A stretch of 64,000 nt of DNA from Lacihabitans sp. CCS-44 (GTDB lineage Bacteria > Bacteroidota > Bacteroidia > Cytophagales > Spirosomataceae), in contig NZ_RJUE01000060.1 in NCBI RefSeq assembly GCF_024343735.1, forward strand, positions 434,001-498,000, in the 5' to 3' direction. Under the pieces are notes generated by a model. The model was not told the DNA's origin and did not search any database. It was given only the letters and a program-made list of their open reading frames with translations. Below, in pieces: positions 8,753 to 17,593 of this stretch (position 1 is the stretch's first letter; each line of letters starts with the position of its first letter). Position numbers and translations under genes: made by a program.

Positions 8753-9346
8753 TTACAATTGCCACACCCGCTCAGGTGTAACACAAAAATTTATTTTTAT
8801 GTCAAAAGCGTCGGTATCTTCTATCAGTTCAACAGGTTCAAAGATCGAAAGTCCAACTATGGTGGTGTCTTGTGTGGCGAACTGTAAAAACTTGTCGTAA
8901 TAACCTTTGCCATACCCCACTCGGTTTCCCTTTTTGTCGAAGGCCAAAAGCGGTACAAATATTAAAATATCTTCGGTTTTGTATTTTTCAAAAAAGGCTT
9001 CTGAACTTAGTGATTCGGTAAGGTCTTTAGGTTCTTCTATGCCCCAAGCGTTGGTTTCTAAAATGGTGCTGACCTCATATTTTACATGAACCAGCTCACC
9101 ATTTTCCAAACTTTTACTTATATACAAATCAGGGGCAAAATCTTTCCTAAGTGTATTGATTATCAGGTGTGTATTAGGCTCATTGTTTCTTAAAATGGGT
9201 AGAAATAGGTGAATTGGCGAATACCGATGAATTGCGAGTCTGCTGAAAACCAAATCATGTATCTTTTTATTGAATTTTTCACACTGTTCTACTGTCAGAG
9301 CCTTTCTTTTATCTTTATATATTTTTCTGATTTCAGCTTTAGTCAC
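8753..9346 (-). CDS. 5-formyltetrahydrofolate cyclo-ligase
   Basis: A 197-residue cytoplasmic enzyme (EC 6.3.3.2, ygfA/fau family) that converts 5-formyl-THF to 5,10-methenyl-THF at the cost of ATP. The N-terminus MTKAEIRKIYKDKRKAL has the basic helix of the family. The signature loop VPLLAFDKKGNRVGYGKGYYDKFL near residues 130-153 binds phosphate and folate. It lies 18 bases from moeA, so the two may share a transcript, although their functions are unrelated. Confidence 0.88.
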   Translation of the reverse strand: MTKAEIRKIYKDKRKALTVEQCEKFNKKIHDLVFSRLAIHRYSPIHLFLPILRNNEPNTHLIINTLRKDFAPDLYISKSLENGELVHVKYEVSTILETNAWGIEEPKDLTESLSSEAFFEKYKTEDILIFVPLLAFDKKGNRVGYGKGYYDKFLQFATQDTTIVGLSIFEPVELIEDTDAFDIKINFCVTPERVWQL

Positions 9347-9364
9347 AGTTTAAATGTTTTTAGT

Positions 9365-10552
9365 TTAAATAGCGAAGAAATCAACGATTTCGCCTTTCAA
9401 AAATAGGCCAGACTCCCGAAATGGCAATTCTATAAATCCATCGGCCTCTGCCAGACTTATAAAATCACCCGATCCGTGGTGTTTTAATGGCGTGGCGTAA
9501 AGACAACCATTATCATTCTCAATTTTTACTTGCAAAAAGTAATTCAATTTGGGCTTGAAAACTATATCTTCTGTCAAAATCACACTTGGGTTTTTTTCCT
9601 CAAGAATTCCCAAATTCTTTTTCAACCAAGGCAAAACATATTTGATGGTGCACAAGTAAGTTGAAACTGGATTTCCGGGTAGGGCAAACACAATCGTCGT
9701 GTCACTTTTGCCAAACCACATGGGTTTACCAGGTTTTTGTGCAATTTTATGGAAGAGCTCCTTTACGTTGTTTTCGGCAAGAGCTTGAGGTATAAAATCT
9801 TTTTTGCCCATCGATACTCCACCAGAAAATATCAGCACATCATATTTTTTGAGCAATTCTTCTATTTTCGAAACCGAGCCGTCCAAAGTGTCATTGATGT
9901 GAAAAATATCTACTGCGGCACTTACTTTTTTAAGAATGGAGGCAATGGCATAAACGTTAGAAAGTCGGATTTGGTGAGGCAGCGGAACTTCAGAAATCCC
10001 CACCAACTCGTCTCCAGATGAAGCAATCGCTATTTTTGGCAAAGCCCGAACTCCCAAAAGGTGCTTACCGATAGAAGCGGCTATGGCTACATGCGAAGCA
10101 TTTATTACTTGCCCTTCCCGAACCAAAACTTGGCCAGACAACTTGTCTTGTCCTTGAAAATGCACATTTTGATGGGGTTTTATTTCTGCCAATATCGTTG
10201 CGAAGCCATTTTCAATTTCCAAATCCTCATATCGAATAACAGTGTTGGAGTTTTTTGGCAAGACCGCTCCAGTCATTATTTCTATACAGTTTTCATGAGA
10301 ATCGAGTGTTTTTTGCTCGTCCCCAGCCGCCTGCATTTCTTGTATTTTGAAGTTTTTTTGTCCAGCAACCAATGCTGAAAAATCTATCGCGATGCCGTCC
10401 ATGGTCACTCTGTCAAAAGGAGGAAAATCACGGTCTGCCACCAAATCTTCAGCCAATACTCTACCCAAAGATGTCTGAAAATTCACCAGTTCTGTTTTAG
10501 GAGAAATGGTGTTTTCTAAAACCAGTTTCAAAGCATTTTCTACTGAGATCAT
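9365..10552 (-). CDS. moeA: Molybdopterin molybdotransferase MoeA
   Basis: A 395-residue enzyme that inserts molybdate into adenylylated molybdopterin to give molybdenum cofactor. Recognisable parts are the N-terminal DRDFPPFDRVTMDGIAIDF segment (residues about 40-57), the MoCF-binding core with SSGDELVG near residue 178 and SGGVSMGKKDFIPQAL near residue 240, and PGNPVSTYLC near residue 295. The C-terminal beta-barrel domain IV is complete. It abuts xdhC: the xdhC stop and the moeA ATG are adjacent, so they form one operon. Confidence 0.92.
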   Translation of the reverse strand: MISVENALKLVLENTISPKTELVNFQTSLGRVLAEDLVADRDFPPFDRVTMDGIAIDFSALVAGQKNFKIQEMQAAGDEQKTLDSHENCIEIMTGAVLPKNSNTVIRYEDLEIENGFATILAEIKPHQNVHFQGQDKLSGQVLVREGQVINASHVAIAASIGKHLLGVRALPKIAIASSGDELVGISEVPLPHQIRLSNVYAIASILKKVSAAVDIFHINDTLDGSVSKIEELLKKYDVLIFSGGVSMGKKDFIPQALAENNVKELFHKIAQKPGKPMWFGKSDTTIVFALPGNPVSTYLCTIKYVLPWLKKNLGILEEKNPSVILTEDIVFKPKLNYFLQVKIENDNGCLYATPLKHHGSGDFISLAEADGFIELPFRESGLFLKGEIVDFFAI

Positions 10553-11647
10553 TCAGTTAAAATTAAAGATTTCCTGTGTACGTTCGTTTATGGGTAGCGT
10601 TCTTTCTTTTAAATACCCACCTTTTCTATCGCTAAAAACGGCCTTTATTTCTGCAACAATGGCCAAGGCGATTTCTTCGGGTGTAGTGGCTCCAATGTCT
10701 AAGCCGGTAGGTCCAAAAATTTGAGTTGGATTAACTTCAATACCAGATTCTTTTAGTTCGGCCAACATTTTTTCTGAGCGAACTTTCGGCCCCAAAAGCC
10801 CAATATATTTCAATTTGCTTTTGGCCAGTAAAGCTAAGTTTTTTTTGTCGGTTTGAAGCGAATGCGACATCAAAATGGCAGCCGAATTTTTTGTAAAAAT
10901 ACTTATATCAAAGTTTTCTGGCGAAATGATGTTGATGCCTGTTTTGTTCTCAATTTTATTGGGTTCAGTGACTACGGTTATATTCCAGTGTAGCCATTTT
11001 AGTATTTCTATGAATGGATAAATATCGTATTGATGTCCAAACAAAAACACATCTACATTTGATGGTAGAATTTCGAAAAACAGCCTTGAATGGTTGTCAA
11101 TCTGTAAGTTTTTGGATTTATCGAGACTCTTAAATTCTTGTTCGAGCGTCTGAATATCGCAGATTTCTTCTAAAAAATTAATATCATTAGGAGTTTTGTA
11201 TTGAAATATTTTTCCAAGAAAAGCAGTATTTTTCTCAGACTTAAAAACGGTAATCAGGGGTATTTCGGGCTCTAAAATGGCACTTTTTAATATTTCGATT
11301 GGATTATTGTCAAGCTCAAAGTTTATAGGCAAAAAAAGCACTTCAATGATACCGTTGCAGCCAAGTCCAACACCAATTTGGTGGTCGTCACCTTTGGTAG
11401 TATCGTATTTGGCTAAATTAGGTTTTCCTTTCAGAATCGATAATCGTGCTTTTTTGAGAGCATCACCTTCGAGACATCCGCCACTTATGCCACCTTCCCA
11501 GCGACCATCTTCAGACACGAGCATTCTGGCTCCAGTTCGGCGATACGAAGAGCCTTCAACATAAACCACTGTTGCTAAAGCACATGCGTTTTTAGCATCT
11601 GTTTTTAGGGTTTCATAAAAAGCGATGATTTTATTTATTTCTCTCAT
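10553..11647 (-). CDS. XdhC/CoxI family molybdenum-cofactor maturation protein
   Basis: A 364-residue cytoplasmic protein of the XdhC family. The N-terminal XdhC/CoxI domain includes YVEGSSYRRTGARMLV and the GGISGGCLEGD segment near residue 52. The C-terminal Rossmann domain has LLGPKVRSEKML and FGPTGLDIGATTPEEIALAI. In characterised systems XdhC binds molybdenum cofactor and helps its sulfuration and insertion into xanthine-oxidase-family enzymes. No such enzyme is in the window; the only molybdoenzyme seen is the nitrate reductase at 53.7 kb. It is the first gene of the moeA operon and is divergent from the TauE/SafE gene 54 bases away. Confidence 0.85.
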   Translation of the reverse strand: MREINKIIAFYETLKTDAKNACALATVVYVEGSSYRRTGARMLVSEDGRWEGGISGGCLEGDALKKARLSILKGKPNLAKYDTTKGDDHQIGVGLGCNGIIEVLFLPINFELDNNPIEILKSAILEPEIPLITVFKSEKNTAFLGKIFQYKTPNDINFLEEICDIQTLEQEFKSLDKSKNLQIDNHSRLFFEILPSNVDVFLFGHQYDIYPFIEILKWLHWNITVVTEPNKIENKTGINIISPENFDISIFTKNSAAILMSHSLQTDKKNLALLAKSKLKYIGLLGPKVRSEKMLAELKESGIEVNPTQIFGPTGLDIGATTPEEIALAIVAEIKAVFSDRKGGYLKERTLPINERTQEIFNFN

Positions 11648-11671
11648 TTCACAAGCAATTTCTATATTTTT

Positions 11672-11702
11672 TTTGACTGGCGATAAAAAAAACTCATTTT
11701 TG
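11672..11702 (+). promoter_or_regulatory. Promoter of the TauE-moaDE operon
   Basis: TTTG at 11672-11675 and CATTTTTG at 11695-11702 are separated by 19 bases; only the first base of the -7 box deviates from TAnnTTTG. Transcription would begin near 11709, downstream of the GTG at 11702, so either the TauE gene starts later or this promoter is not the one used. Confidence 0.35.
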
Positions 11703-12484
11703 TGTTTGAAATAATACCCAATCTGTTGGAACTCATAATCGAAAACCTTGAATTATTGCTTTTGTTTTTTGGCATAGCTTTGCTCTATTCGTCTGTGGGC
11801 TTTGGTGGAGGGTCAAGTTATTTGGCCATTATGGCTTTGTTTAACTTCGATTTCAAGGTTTTGAGGGCGGTTTCATTGTTATGCAACATCACGGTGGTCT
11901 CTAACGGCACGGTACAGTTTTATAGAAAAGGTCTGCTGAACCTCAAAAAAGTGATGCCACTCGTTATAGTAAGTGTTCCGATGGCTTTTTTGGGGGGGAA
12001 AATGGCGATTTCCGAAAAGACTTTTTTCATTCTGTTGGGTATTACTTTGTTGTTGGCAGCTGTATTATTGTGGTTTCAGCCGCAAAAAAAAGCAATAAAC
12101 ATTACTAACATTTCAGATAAAATTGTTTTTAATGCGTTTTTGGGCGGAGCAATTGGTTTTTTGTCAGGAATGGTAGGCATTGGTGGAGGTATATTTTTAT
12201 CTCCAGTTCTGAATATGTTGAATTGGGACAATCCCAAAAACATTGCCGCTACTGCCAGTTTTTTTATTTTAGTAAATTCGGTAGCTGGATTGCTTGGACA
12301 AGCAACAACTTTCCCTGCAGACTTACCATGGATGTTGGTGTTTTTTTTGATGATTTCGGTAGGTATTGGAGGGTTTTTGGGTACATATTTGGCCACCAAT
12401 AAGTTTTCACAAATATGGGTTCGTAAGGCAACGGCCATATTGATTGCTTATGTGAGTTACACAGTTTTGAACAAAAATTTATGA
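11702..12484 (+). CDS. TauE/SafE family sulfite exporter-like permease
   Basis: A 260-residue inner-membrane protein with about eight hydrophobic segments in two repeated halves. Each half carries the glycine-rich family motif: SSVGFGGGSSYLA near residue 31 and GMVGIGGGIFLSPVL near residue 155. The family exports sulfite, sulfoacetate or related anions. Its gene overlaps moaD by four bases (ATGA), so it belongs to the cofactor operon, where it might move sulfur species or an oxyanion. That link is inference. No ATG is available near the N-terminus. The GTG at 11702 is the first start; a TTG at 11726 fits the predicted promoter better. Confidence 0.8.
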   Translation: MFEIIPNLLELIIENLELLLLFFGIALLYSSVGFGGGSSYLAIMALFNFDFKVLRAVSLLCNITVVSNGTVQFYRKGLLNLKKVMPLVIVSVPMAFLGGKMAISEKTFFILLGITLLLAAVLLWFQPQKKAINITNISDKIVFNAFLGGAIGFLSGMVGIGGGIFLSPVLNMLNWDNPKNIAATASFFILVNSVAGLLGQATTFPADLPWMLVFFLMISVGIGGFLGTYLATNKFSQIWVRKATAILIAYVSYTVLNKNL

Positions 12485-12723
12485 AAGTAAAATTGCTCAG
12501 TTTCGGTATTACAAAAGAAATGGTGGGAAGTTTCGAAAAAAACTTAGAATTACCATCGGGTACTACTGTGGAAGGTTTTTTGGAAATATTGAAAAGCGAA
12601 TATCCAGCCCTTAAAAAACTGACTTCGCTTAGAATAGCTGTGAATGAAGAATATGCAGAAGGCAACCATGAAATTATGGAAAGAGACGAGATTGTCCTTG
12701 TGCCGCCAGTAAGTGGCGGGTAA
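12481..12723 (+). CDS. moaD: Molybdopterin synthase sulfur carrier subunit MoaD
   Basis: An 80-residue ubiquitin-like protein. It ends in the diglycine tail SGG, which is activated as a thiocarboxylate and donates sulfur to cyclic pyranopterin monophosphate inside molybdopterin synthase. The VLVPPVSGG end and the length are typical of MoaD rather than ThiS. Translation is probably coupled to the upstream permease through an ATGA overlap, and moaE follows. No MoeB-like activating enzyme is in the window. Confidence 0.9.
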   Translation: MKVKLLSFGITKEMVGSFEKNLELPSGTTVEGFLEILKSEYPALKKLTSLRIAVNEEYAEGNHEIMERDEIVLVPPVSGG

Positions 12724-12770
12724 TTTAAAGTGTATTATTGAGATTTAAAACGTCTAGAGATTCTTTTGAA

Positions 12771-13196
12771 ATGGAACAGCATATCAATATAAAATTAACC
12801 CAAACCGTTCTTTCGCTAGAAGCTTGCTCAGCGTTTGTTTCTGCTGACAATGTGGGTGGTATTGTGAATTTTGTGGGTACCGTAAGAAACCAAACCAAAG
12901 GCAAAAAAGTACTAAAACTTGATTTTGAGGCCTATGAACCCATGGCCGTTTCTGAGATGGCTAAAATAGCACAACAAGCAATAGAAAAGTATGAGGTACA
13001 CAAAATGGCGATTCACCATAGAATAGGAATGCTGGAAGTTGGAGAAATTCCAGTTATAATTGCAGCTTCCTCGGCCCACCGGAAGGCTGCTTTTGAAGCA
13101 TGTCAGTACGCTATAGATACCTTAAAAGAAACAGTACCTATCTGGAAAAGAGAGGTTTTTGAAGATGGCGAAGTTTGGGTTTCTGCAACTCCTTGA
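12771..13196 (+). CDS. moaE: Molybdopterin synthase catalytic subunit MoaE
   Basis: A 141-residue partner of MoaD that converts cyclic pyranopterin monophosphate to molybdopterin. The GIVNFVGTVRNQTKGKKV segment, the HHRIGMLEVGE stretch and SSAHRKAAFEACQYAID followed by KETVPIWKRE contain the conserved catalytic lysines and arginine. The frame is open from a TTG at 12738, but the ATG at 12771 gives the usual MoaE N-terminus. It lies 47 bases after moaD in the same operon. Confidence 0.9.
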   Translation: MEQHINIKLTQTVLSLEACSAFVSADNVGGIVNFVGTVRNQTKGKKVLKLDFEAYEPMAVSEMAKIAQQAIEKYEVHKMAIHHRIGMLEVGEIPVIIAASSAHRKAAFEACQYAIDTLKETVPIWKREVFEDGEVWVSATP

Positions 13197-13286
13197 TTTT
13201 TAAGTCTCAAAGAAATGGAGATTTGTTTTTTTAGCAAATTAAAATCTTCATATATTGTGCATAGATTTTCAACCCTCTATAAAAAT

Positions 13287-15983
13287 ATGCGATTTGCTAA
13301 ATTCATTTTAGTCTTTCTGTCTTTTGTTGCAGTGTCTTCATGTAGTTTTTTTCAAGAAAAGATAGACTTTAATGCCCAAGTAAAGCCAATCATCAACAAA
13401 AACTGCATAGCCTGTCACGGCGGCGTAAAAAAGCAAGGCGGCTACAGTTTACTTTTTAAAGAGGAAGCTTTTTCAAAAGGGAAATCTGGCAAAGTCGGCA
13501 TAGTTCCAGGAGATGCTTCAGCAAGCGAATTCATCAGGAGACTTACCCTGGGTGATCCAGACGAACGCATGCCGCACGAAAAAGACCCGCTGAGTTCAGA
13601 AGAAATCGAGATTCTTACAAAATGGATAGATCAGGGAGCAGAATGGCAAGAACATTGGGCTTATATTCCAGTAAAAAAACAAGATATTCCAGAAGTATCT
13701 AACGACTGGATAAAAAACGACATCGACAGGTTTGTTTTTGAAAATGCTGAAAAACACAACCTTAAACCTTCAGAAAGAGCCTCAAATGAAGACTTAGTCA
13801 GAAGAGCGGCTTTGGATATAATTGGTTTTCCTGCTGAAGAAAAGACTAGAAATGTATTTTTGCAAAAGGGGAAATACGAAACCTACATCGATAGCTTGTT
13901 GTCATCGCCCAGTTATGGTGAAAAATGGACTTCCATGTGGCTAGATATGGCCAGATATGCAGACACCAAAGGATATGAAAGAGATGGCAAACGGAATATT
14001 TGGAGATACAGAGACTGGCTCATAAAGGCGTTTAACGAAGATATGCCATATGATAAATTCCTTACCGAGCAATTGGCTGGAGATTTGCTTCCAAATCCTT
14101 CCGAAAATCAATACATTGCCACTGCCTTTCATCGAAACACCATGACCAACGACGAAGGCGGCACAGACAACGAAGAGTTCAGAACAGCCGCAGTATTGGA
14201 TAGGGTTAATACCACTTGGGAAACGCTAATGGGCACTTCTTTTTCATGTGTACAATGCCACAGCCATCCTTATGATCCCTTTCGGCATGATGAATATTAC
14301 AAGTTTTTGGCGTTTTTCAATAACAGTCGTGATGAAGACACCAATGCCGAATATCCAGTTTGGAGGCATTTTGATGAAAAACAAAAAGCAGAACTGACGA
14401 ATCTGTCCAGCTGGTTTTCAAAAACAGTTTCAGAAAAAGAGAAAAAAGAACTCATAAGTTTTTTACAAACACTTCAGCCGTCTCATAATTCGCTAAAATG
14501 TGATGATTTTGTGAATGCCGAACTAAATGATACCAAATGGCTGGCCATGAGAAATCACTCTTCGGCAAGACTTAAAAGCGTGAACCTAGAAGGTAAAAAG
14601 AAACTCATTATGCAATATAAAGATTTTGCAAATGGGGCTTTTGAAATAAGATTGGACAATCCGAAAGGCAAAGTTTTAACTAGGTTAAATATTTTTAAAA
14701 AAGAGGAGAATAAAGGTTGGAAAACCATTGAGTTGGCATTAGAAAATGCACAAGGTGTTCGTGATATTTATTTTGTTTACAGTAGCTCAGTTTTAGATAA
14801 TCCAAATGCGAACGGCATAATGTTCGACTGGTTTTATTTTACAGAAGGATTTCCAGCAGGGAAAACGCCAGAGTTTGCTCAGCAAAAACAGAAGTTTTGG
14901 AATTTATTGAATGCTTCTGTAGAAAACACACCGATTATGTATGAAAACCCTGAAGGTTTCAACAGAAAAACACATGTATTTGAAAGAGGAAGTTGGTTGT
15001 CAGAAGGAAAGGAAGTAGTTGCAGGAGTTCCAGCATCTTTAGGGAAATTACCATCGAATGTTCCAAACAATAGACTTGGTTTAGCAATGTGGATGACCTC
15101 TAAAAACAACCCTCTTGTAGCTAGAACAATGGTAAACAGAGTCTGGGAACAACTTTTTGGAATGGGACTTGTTGAAACATTAGAAGACCTAGGTTCGCAA
15201 GGAGCAACTCCGACCAATAAAGAACTTTTAGACCATTTAAGTTATAAATTTATGACTGAGTACAAGTGGTCTGTAAAAACACTTATTAAAGAAATCATGC
15301 TTTCGGCAACTTATCAGCAAAGCTCTAAAGTCACCCCAGACGGTTTAGAAAAAGACCCTTCCAATAGGTATTTGGCTCGTGGCCCAAGAGTAAGGCTCTC
15401 AGCCGAACAAATAAGAGACCAAGCTTTAGCGATAAGCGGAGTTTTAAATCCGGAGATGTACGGTTCACCAGTAATGCCTTATCAACCCGAAGGCATTTGG
15501 AGTTCGCCTTACAATGGCGAAAAGTGGGTAAAGTCAGACAAATCACGACAATATAGAAGAGCAATTTATACTTTTTGGAAACGAACGAGTCCCTATCCGA
15601 GCATGATATCGTTTGATGGAGTGGGTCGTGAAGTGTGTGTTTCGCGAAGAATTCGTACCAATACACCACTACAAGCTTTAGTTACTTTGAATGATTCTGT
15701 TTATGTGGATATTTCAGCCAAATTAGCACAAAAGGCTTTGAATGTTTCGAAGAAAAATTATTTGGAGAGTATCAAAACAGCATATATGCTGGCTTCGGGC
15801 AAAAAAATAACAAAAGAAAATTTTATAATTCTTTCTACATTATATCAGAAAACCTTGAACATTTATAGGAAAGACAAGCAAAAAACCAAAGCACTTTCTG
15901 GTGGAGAGAACCCTGAGATGGCCGCATTGATTTTGGTAAGTAATACCATCTTAAACCTTGACGAAGTAATCACAAAAAGCTGA
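13287..15983 (+). CDS. PSD1-type cytochrome lipoprotein (DUF1549/DUF1553)
   Basis: An 898-residue protein. A lipoprotein signal peptide ends at C19 (VSSC), so it is anchored in a membrane outside the cytoplasm. A Planctomycete cytochrome c-like domain follows with the haem motif C40-I-A-C43-H44, then DUF1549 (about residues 130-350, with a second CxxCH-like SCVQCHSH) and DUF1553 (about 600-860, with RMVNRVWEQLFGMGLVETLEDLG). These proteins are typical of Planctomycetes, where they occur next to DUF1501 proteins, exactly as here; they are thought to work in polysaccharide breakdown, but no activity is established. The ATG at 13287 is preferred over the open frame from 13215 because it yields the lipoprotein signal. 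It overlaps the next gene by one base. Confidence 0.85.
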   Translation: MRFAKFILVFLSFVAVSSCSFFQEKIDFNAQVKPIINKNCIACHGGVKKQGGYSLLFKEEAFSKGKSGKVGIVPGDASASEFIRRLTLGDPDERMPHEKDPLSSEEIEILTKWIDQGAEWQEHWAYIPVKKQDIPEVSNDWIKNDIDRFVFENAEKHNLKPSERASNEDLVRRAALDIIGFPAEEKTRNVFLQKGKYETYIDSLLSSPSYGEKWTSMWLDMARYADTKGYERDGKRNIWRYRDWLIKAFNEDMPYDKFLTEQLAGDLLPNPSENQYIATAFHRNTMTNDEGGTDNEEFRTAAVLDRVNTTWETLMGTSFSCVQCHSHPYDPFRHDEYYKFLAFFNNSRDEDTNAEYPVWRHFDEKQKAELTNLSSWFSKTVSEKEKKELISFLQTLQPSHNSLKCDDFVNAELNDTKWLAMRNHSSARLKSVNLEGKKKLIMQYKDFANGAFEIRLDNPKGKVLTRLNIFKKEENKGWKTIELALENAQGVRDIYFVYSSSVLDNPNANGIMFDWFYFTEGFPAGKTPEFAQQKQKFWNLLNASVENTPIMYENPEGFNRKTHVFERGSWLSEGKEVVAGVPASLGKLPSNVPNNRLGLAMWMTSKNNPLVARTMVNRVWEQLFGMGLVETLEDLGSQGATPTNKELLDHLSYKFMTEYKWSVKTLIKEIMLSATYQQSSKVTPDGLEKDPSNRYLARGPRVRLSAEQIRDQALAISGVLNPEMYGSPVMPYQPEGIWSSPYNGEKWVKSDKSRQYRRAIYTFWKRTSPYPSMISFDGVGREVCVSRRIRTNTPLQALVTLNDSVYVDISAKLAQKALNVSKKNYLESIKTAYMLASGKKITKENFIILSTLYQKTLNIYRKDKQKTKALSGGENPEMAALILVSNTILNLDEVITKS

Positions 15984-17464
15984 TGGAAAAAATGATACGT
16001 GAGGCCTTTTTGAGGCATTTGGAAAAAGACACCCGAAGAAACTTCCTTAAAGGCAGTTTTTTAGGTTTGGGCGGATTAGCTTTAGGCTCTATGATGTCTT
16101 GTAACAATGACAAAAAGACGATAAATAGCCTTTTTGATCCTCAAAATCCGTTGGCTCCTAAGTCGCCCCATTTTGCACCCAAAGCAAAGTCTGTCATCTA
16201 TTTACACATGGCAGGGGCACCATCGCAGTTGGAATTGTTTGATTATAAACCTGAACTGGCCAAGCTTGATGGGCAAGATTGTCCACAATCTTTTTTGGAA
16301 GGCAAGAAGTTCGCTTTTATTAGAGGAGTACCAAAGATGTTGGCCTCGCAAGCGGTTTTCAAACAGCACGGCCAATCCGGAGCCTTGATAAGCAACTACT
16401 TGCCGCATCTTTCTACCGTAGCAGATGATTTAAGTTTTTTGAAAGCGGTTACAACCGACCAATTTAATCACGCTCCTGCCCAATTACTGATGCAAACTGG
16501 AAGTGCAAGACTCGGTAGGCCAAGTATGGGTTCTTGGGTAACTTATGGGCTGGGTTCTGAAAACAATAATTTACCAGCCTTTGTAGTGCTCACTTCAGGA
16601 GGAAACAATCCTGATGCTGGCAAAAGTGTCTGGGGGAGTGGATTTTTACCTTCGGTTTATCAGGGTGTACAATGTAGGTCTGAAGGAGACCCAGTGCTGT
16701 TCATAAAAGATCCAGACGGAATAAGTCGAGATATTAGAAAAGCATCAATTGAGGCTATCAACGAAATCAACCAAAATGAATACAAAGCCTATGGAGACCC
16801 TGAGATTTTGAGCAGAATTAGCCAATACGAAATGGCCTATAAAATGCAGATTTCAGCTCCAGAAGTGATGGATATTAAAAGTGAGCCAGCATATATACAT
16901 GAAATGTATGGTACAAAGCCTGGACAGGCAAGTTTTGCTAACAATGTGCTTTTGGCAAGAAAGTTAGTTGAAAATGGTGTTAGGTTTATCCAATTGTATG
17001 ATTGGGGTTGGGACACGCATGGAACAAGTGAAGATGGAGCCATAGACATTGGATTAATAAATAAGTGCAGGTCTGTTGATAAAGCCATAACAGCCCTTAT
17101 TTTGGACTTAAAACAAAGAGGCTTGTTTGACGAAACGTTAATTGTATGGGGTGGAGAGTTTGGCAGAACCCCTATGGCCGAAAACCGAGAAGGAAAACCC
17201 AACGCTTTTAAAGGTAGAGACCACCATGCGGAGGCATTCACAATGTGGATGGCGGGCGGTGGAATAAAACCTGGTATAAGTTATGGTGAAACAGATGAGT
17301 TGGGTTATTCTGCGATTTCAGGGAAAGTGAGTCCCCACGATATTCAAGCAACAATAATGAACCAACTGGGTTTTGACCATGAAAAACTAACGTTTGATTT
17401 CCAAGGCCGATCTTTTCGATTGACTGATGTGGAAGGGAAGGTGGTGAAGGAGTTGGTGGGGTGA
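15983..17464 (+). CDS. DUF1501 domain protein, exported sulfatase-like
   Basis: A 493-residue protein. The N-terminus DTRRNFLKGSFLGLGGLALG is a Tat-type leader, so the protein is probably exported. The body is the DUF1501 family, distantly related to sulfatases and alkaline phosphatases: YLHMAGAPSQLELFD near residue 74, QLYDWGWDTHG near residue 340 and VWGGEFGRTPMAE near residue 390 are family signatures with likely metal ligands. It starts on the last base of the PSD1 gene (TGATG overlap), so the two are translationally coupled and likely function together. Confidence 0.85.
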   Translation: MEKMIREAFLRHLEKDTRRNFLKGSFLGLGGLALGSMMSCNNDKKTINSLFDPQNPLAPKSPHFAPKAKSVIYLHMAGAPSQLELFDYKPELAKLDGQDCPQSFLEGKKFAFIRGVPKMLASQAVFKQHGQSGALISNYLPHLSTVADDLSFLKAVTTDQFNHAPAQLLMQTGSARLGRPSMGSWVTYGLGSENNNLPAFVVLTSGGNNPDAGKSVWGSGFLPSVYQGVQCRSEGDPVLFIKDPDGISRDIRKASIEAINEINQNEYKAYGDPEILSRISQYEMAYKMQISAPEVMDIKSEPAYIHEMYGTKPGQASFANNVLLARKLVENGVRFIQLYDWGWDTHGTSEDGAIDIGLINKCRSVDKAITALILDLKQRGLFDETLIVWGGEFGRTPMAENREGKPNAFKGRDHHAEAFTMWMAGGGIKPGISYGETDELGYSAISGKVSPHDIQATIMNQLGFDHEKLTFDFQGRSFRLTDVEGKVVKELVG

Positions 17465-17496
17465 GAAATACTTGAAAATAGGTCAGGTTTGGTTTG

Positions 17497-17516
17497 TCCC
17501 TAGCTTGTCGAGGGGA
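17497..17516. repeat. Degenerate copy of a common intergenic palindrome
   Basis: TCCCTAGCTTGTCGAGGGGA resembles the widespread bacterial intergenic palindrome CCCTGAGCTTGTCGAAGGG with two or three changes. It lies in the 129-base spacer between the DUF1501 and epimerase genes. Confidence 0.45.
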
Positions 17517-17593
17517 AGGTAAGGCCCGTCTTCAATCTCGTAATCAAATTCATGCAGGGCTCTTGTTAATAATTATTGGATGAATAATATAAA

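Noticed and set aside
15331-15669. Open frame of 112 codons antisense to the PSD1 gene
   Set aside because: The plus-strand frame encodes conserved DUF1553 sequence; the antisense frame has no supporting signal.
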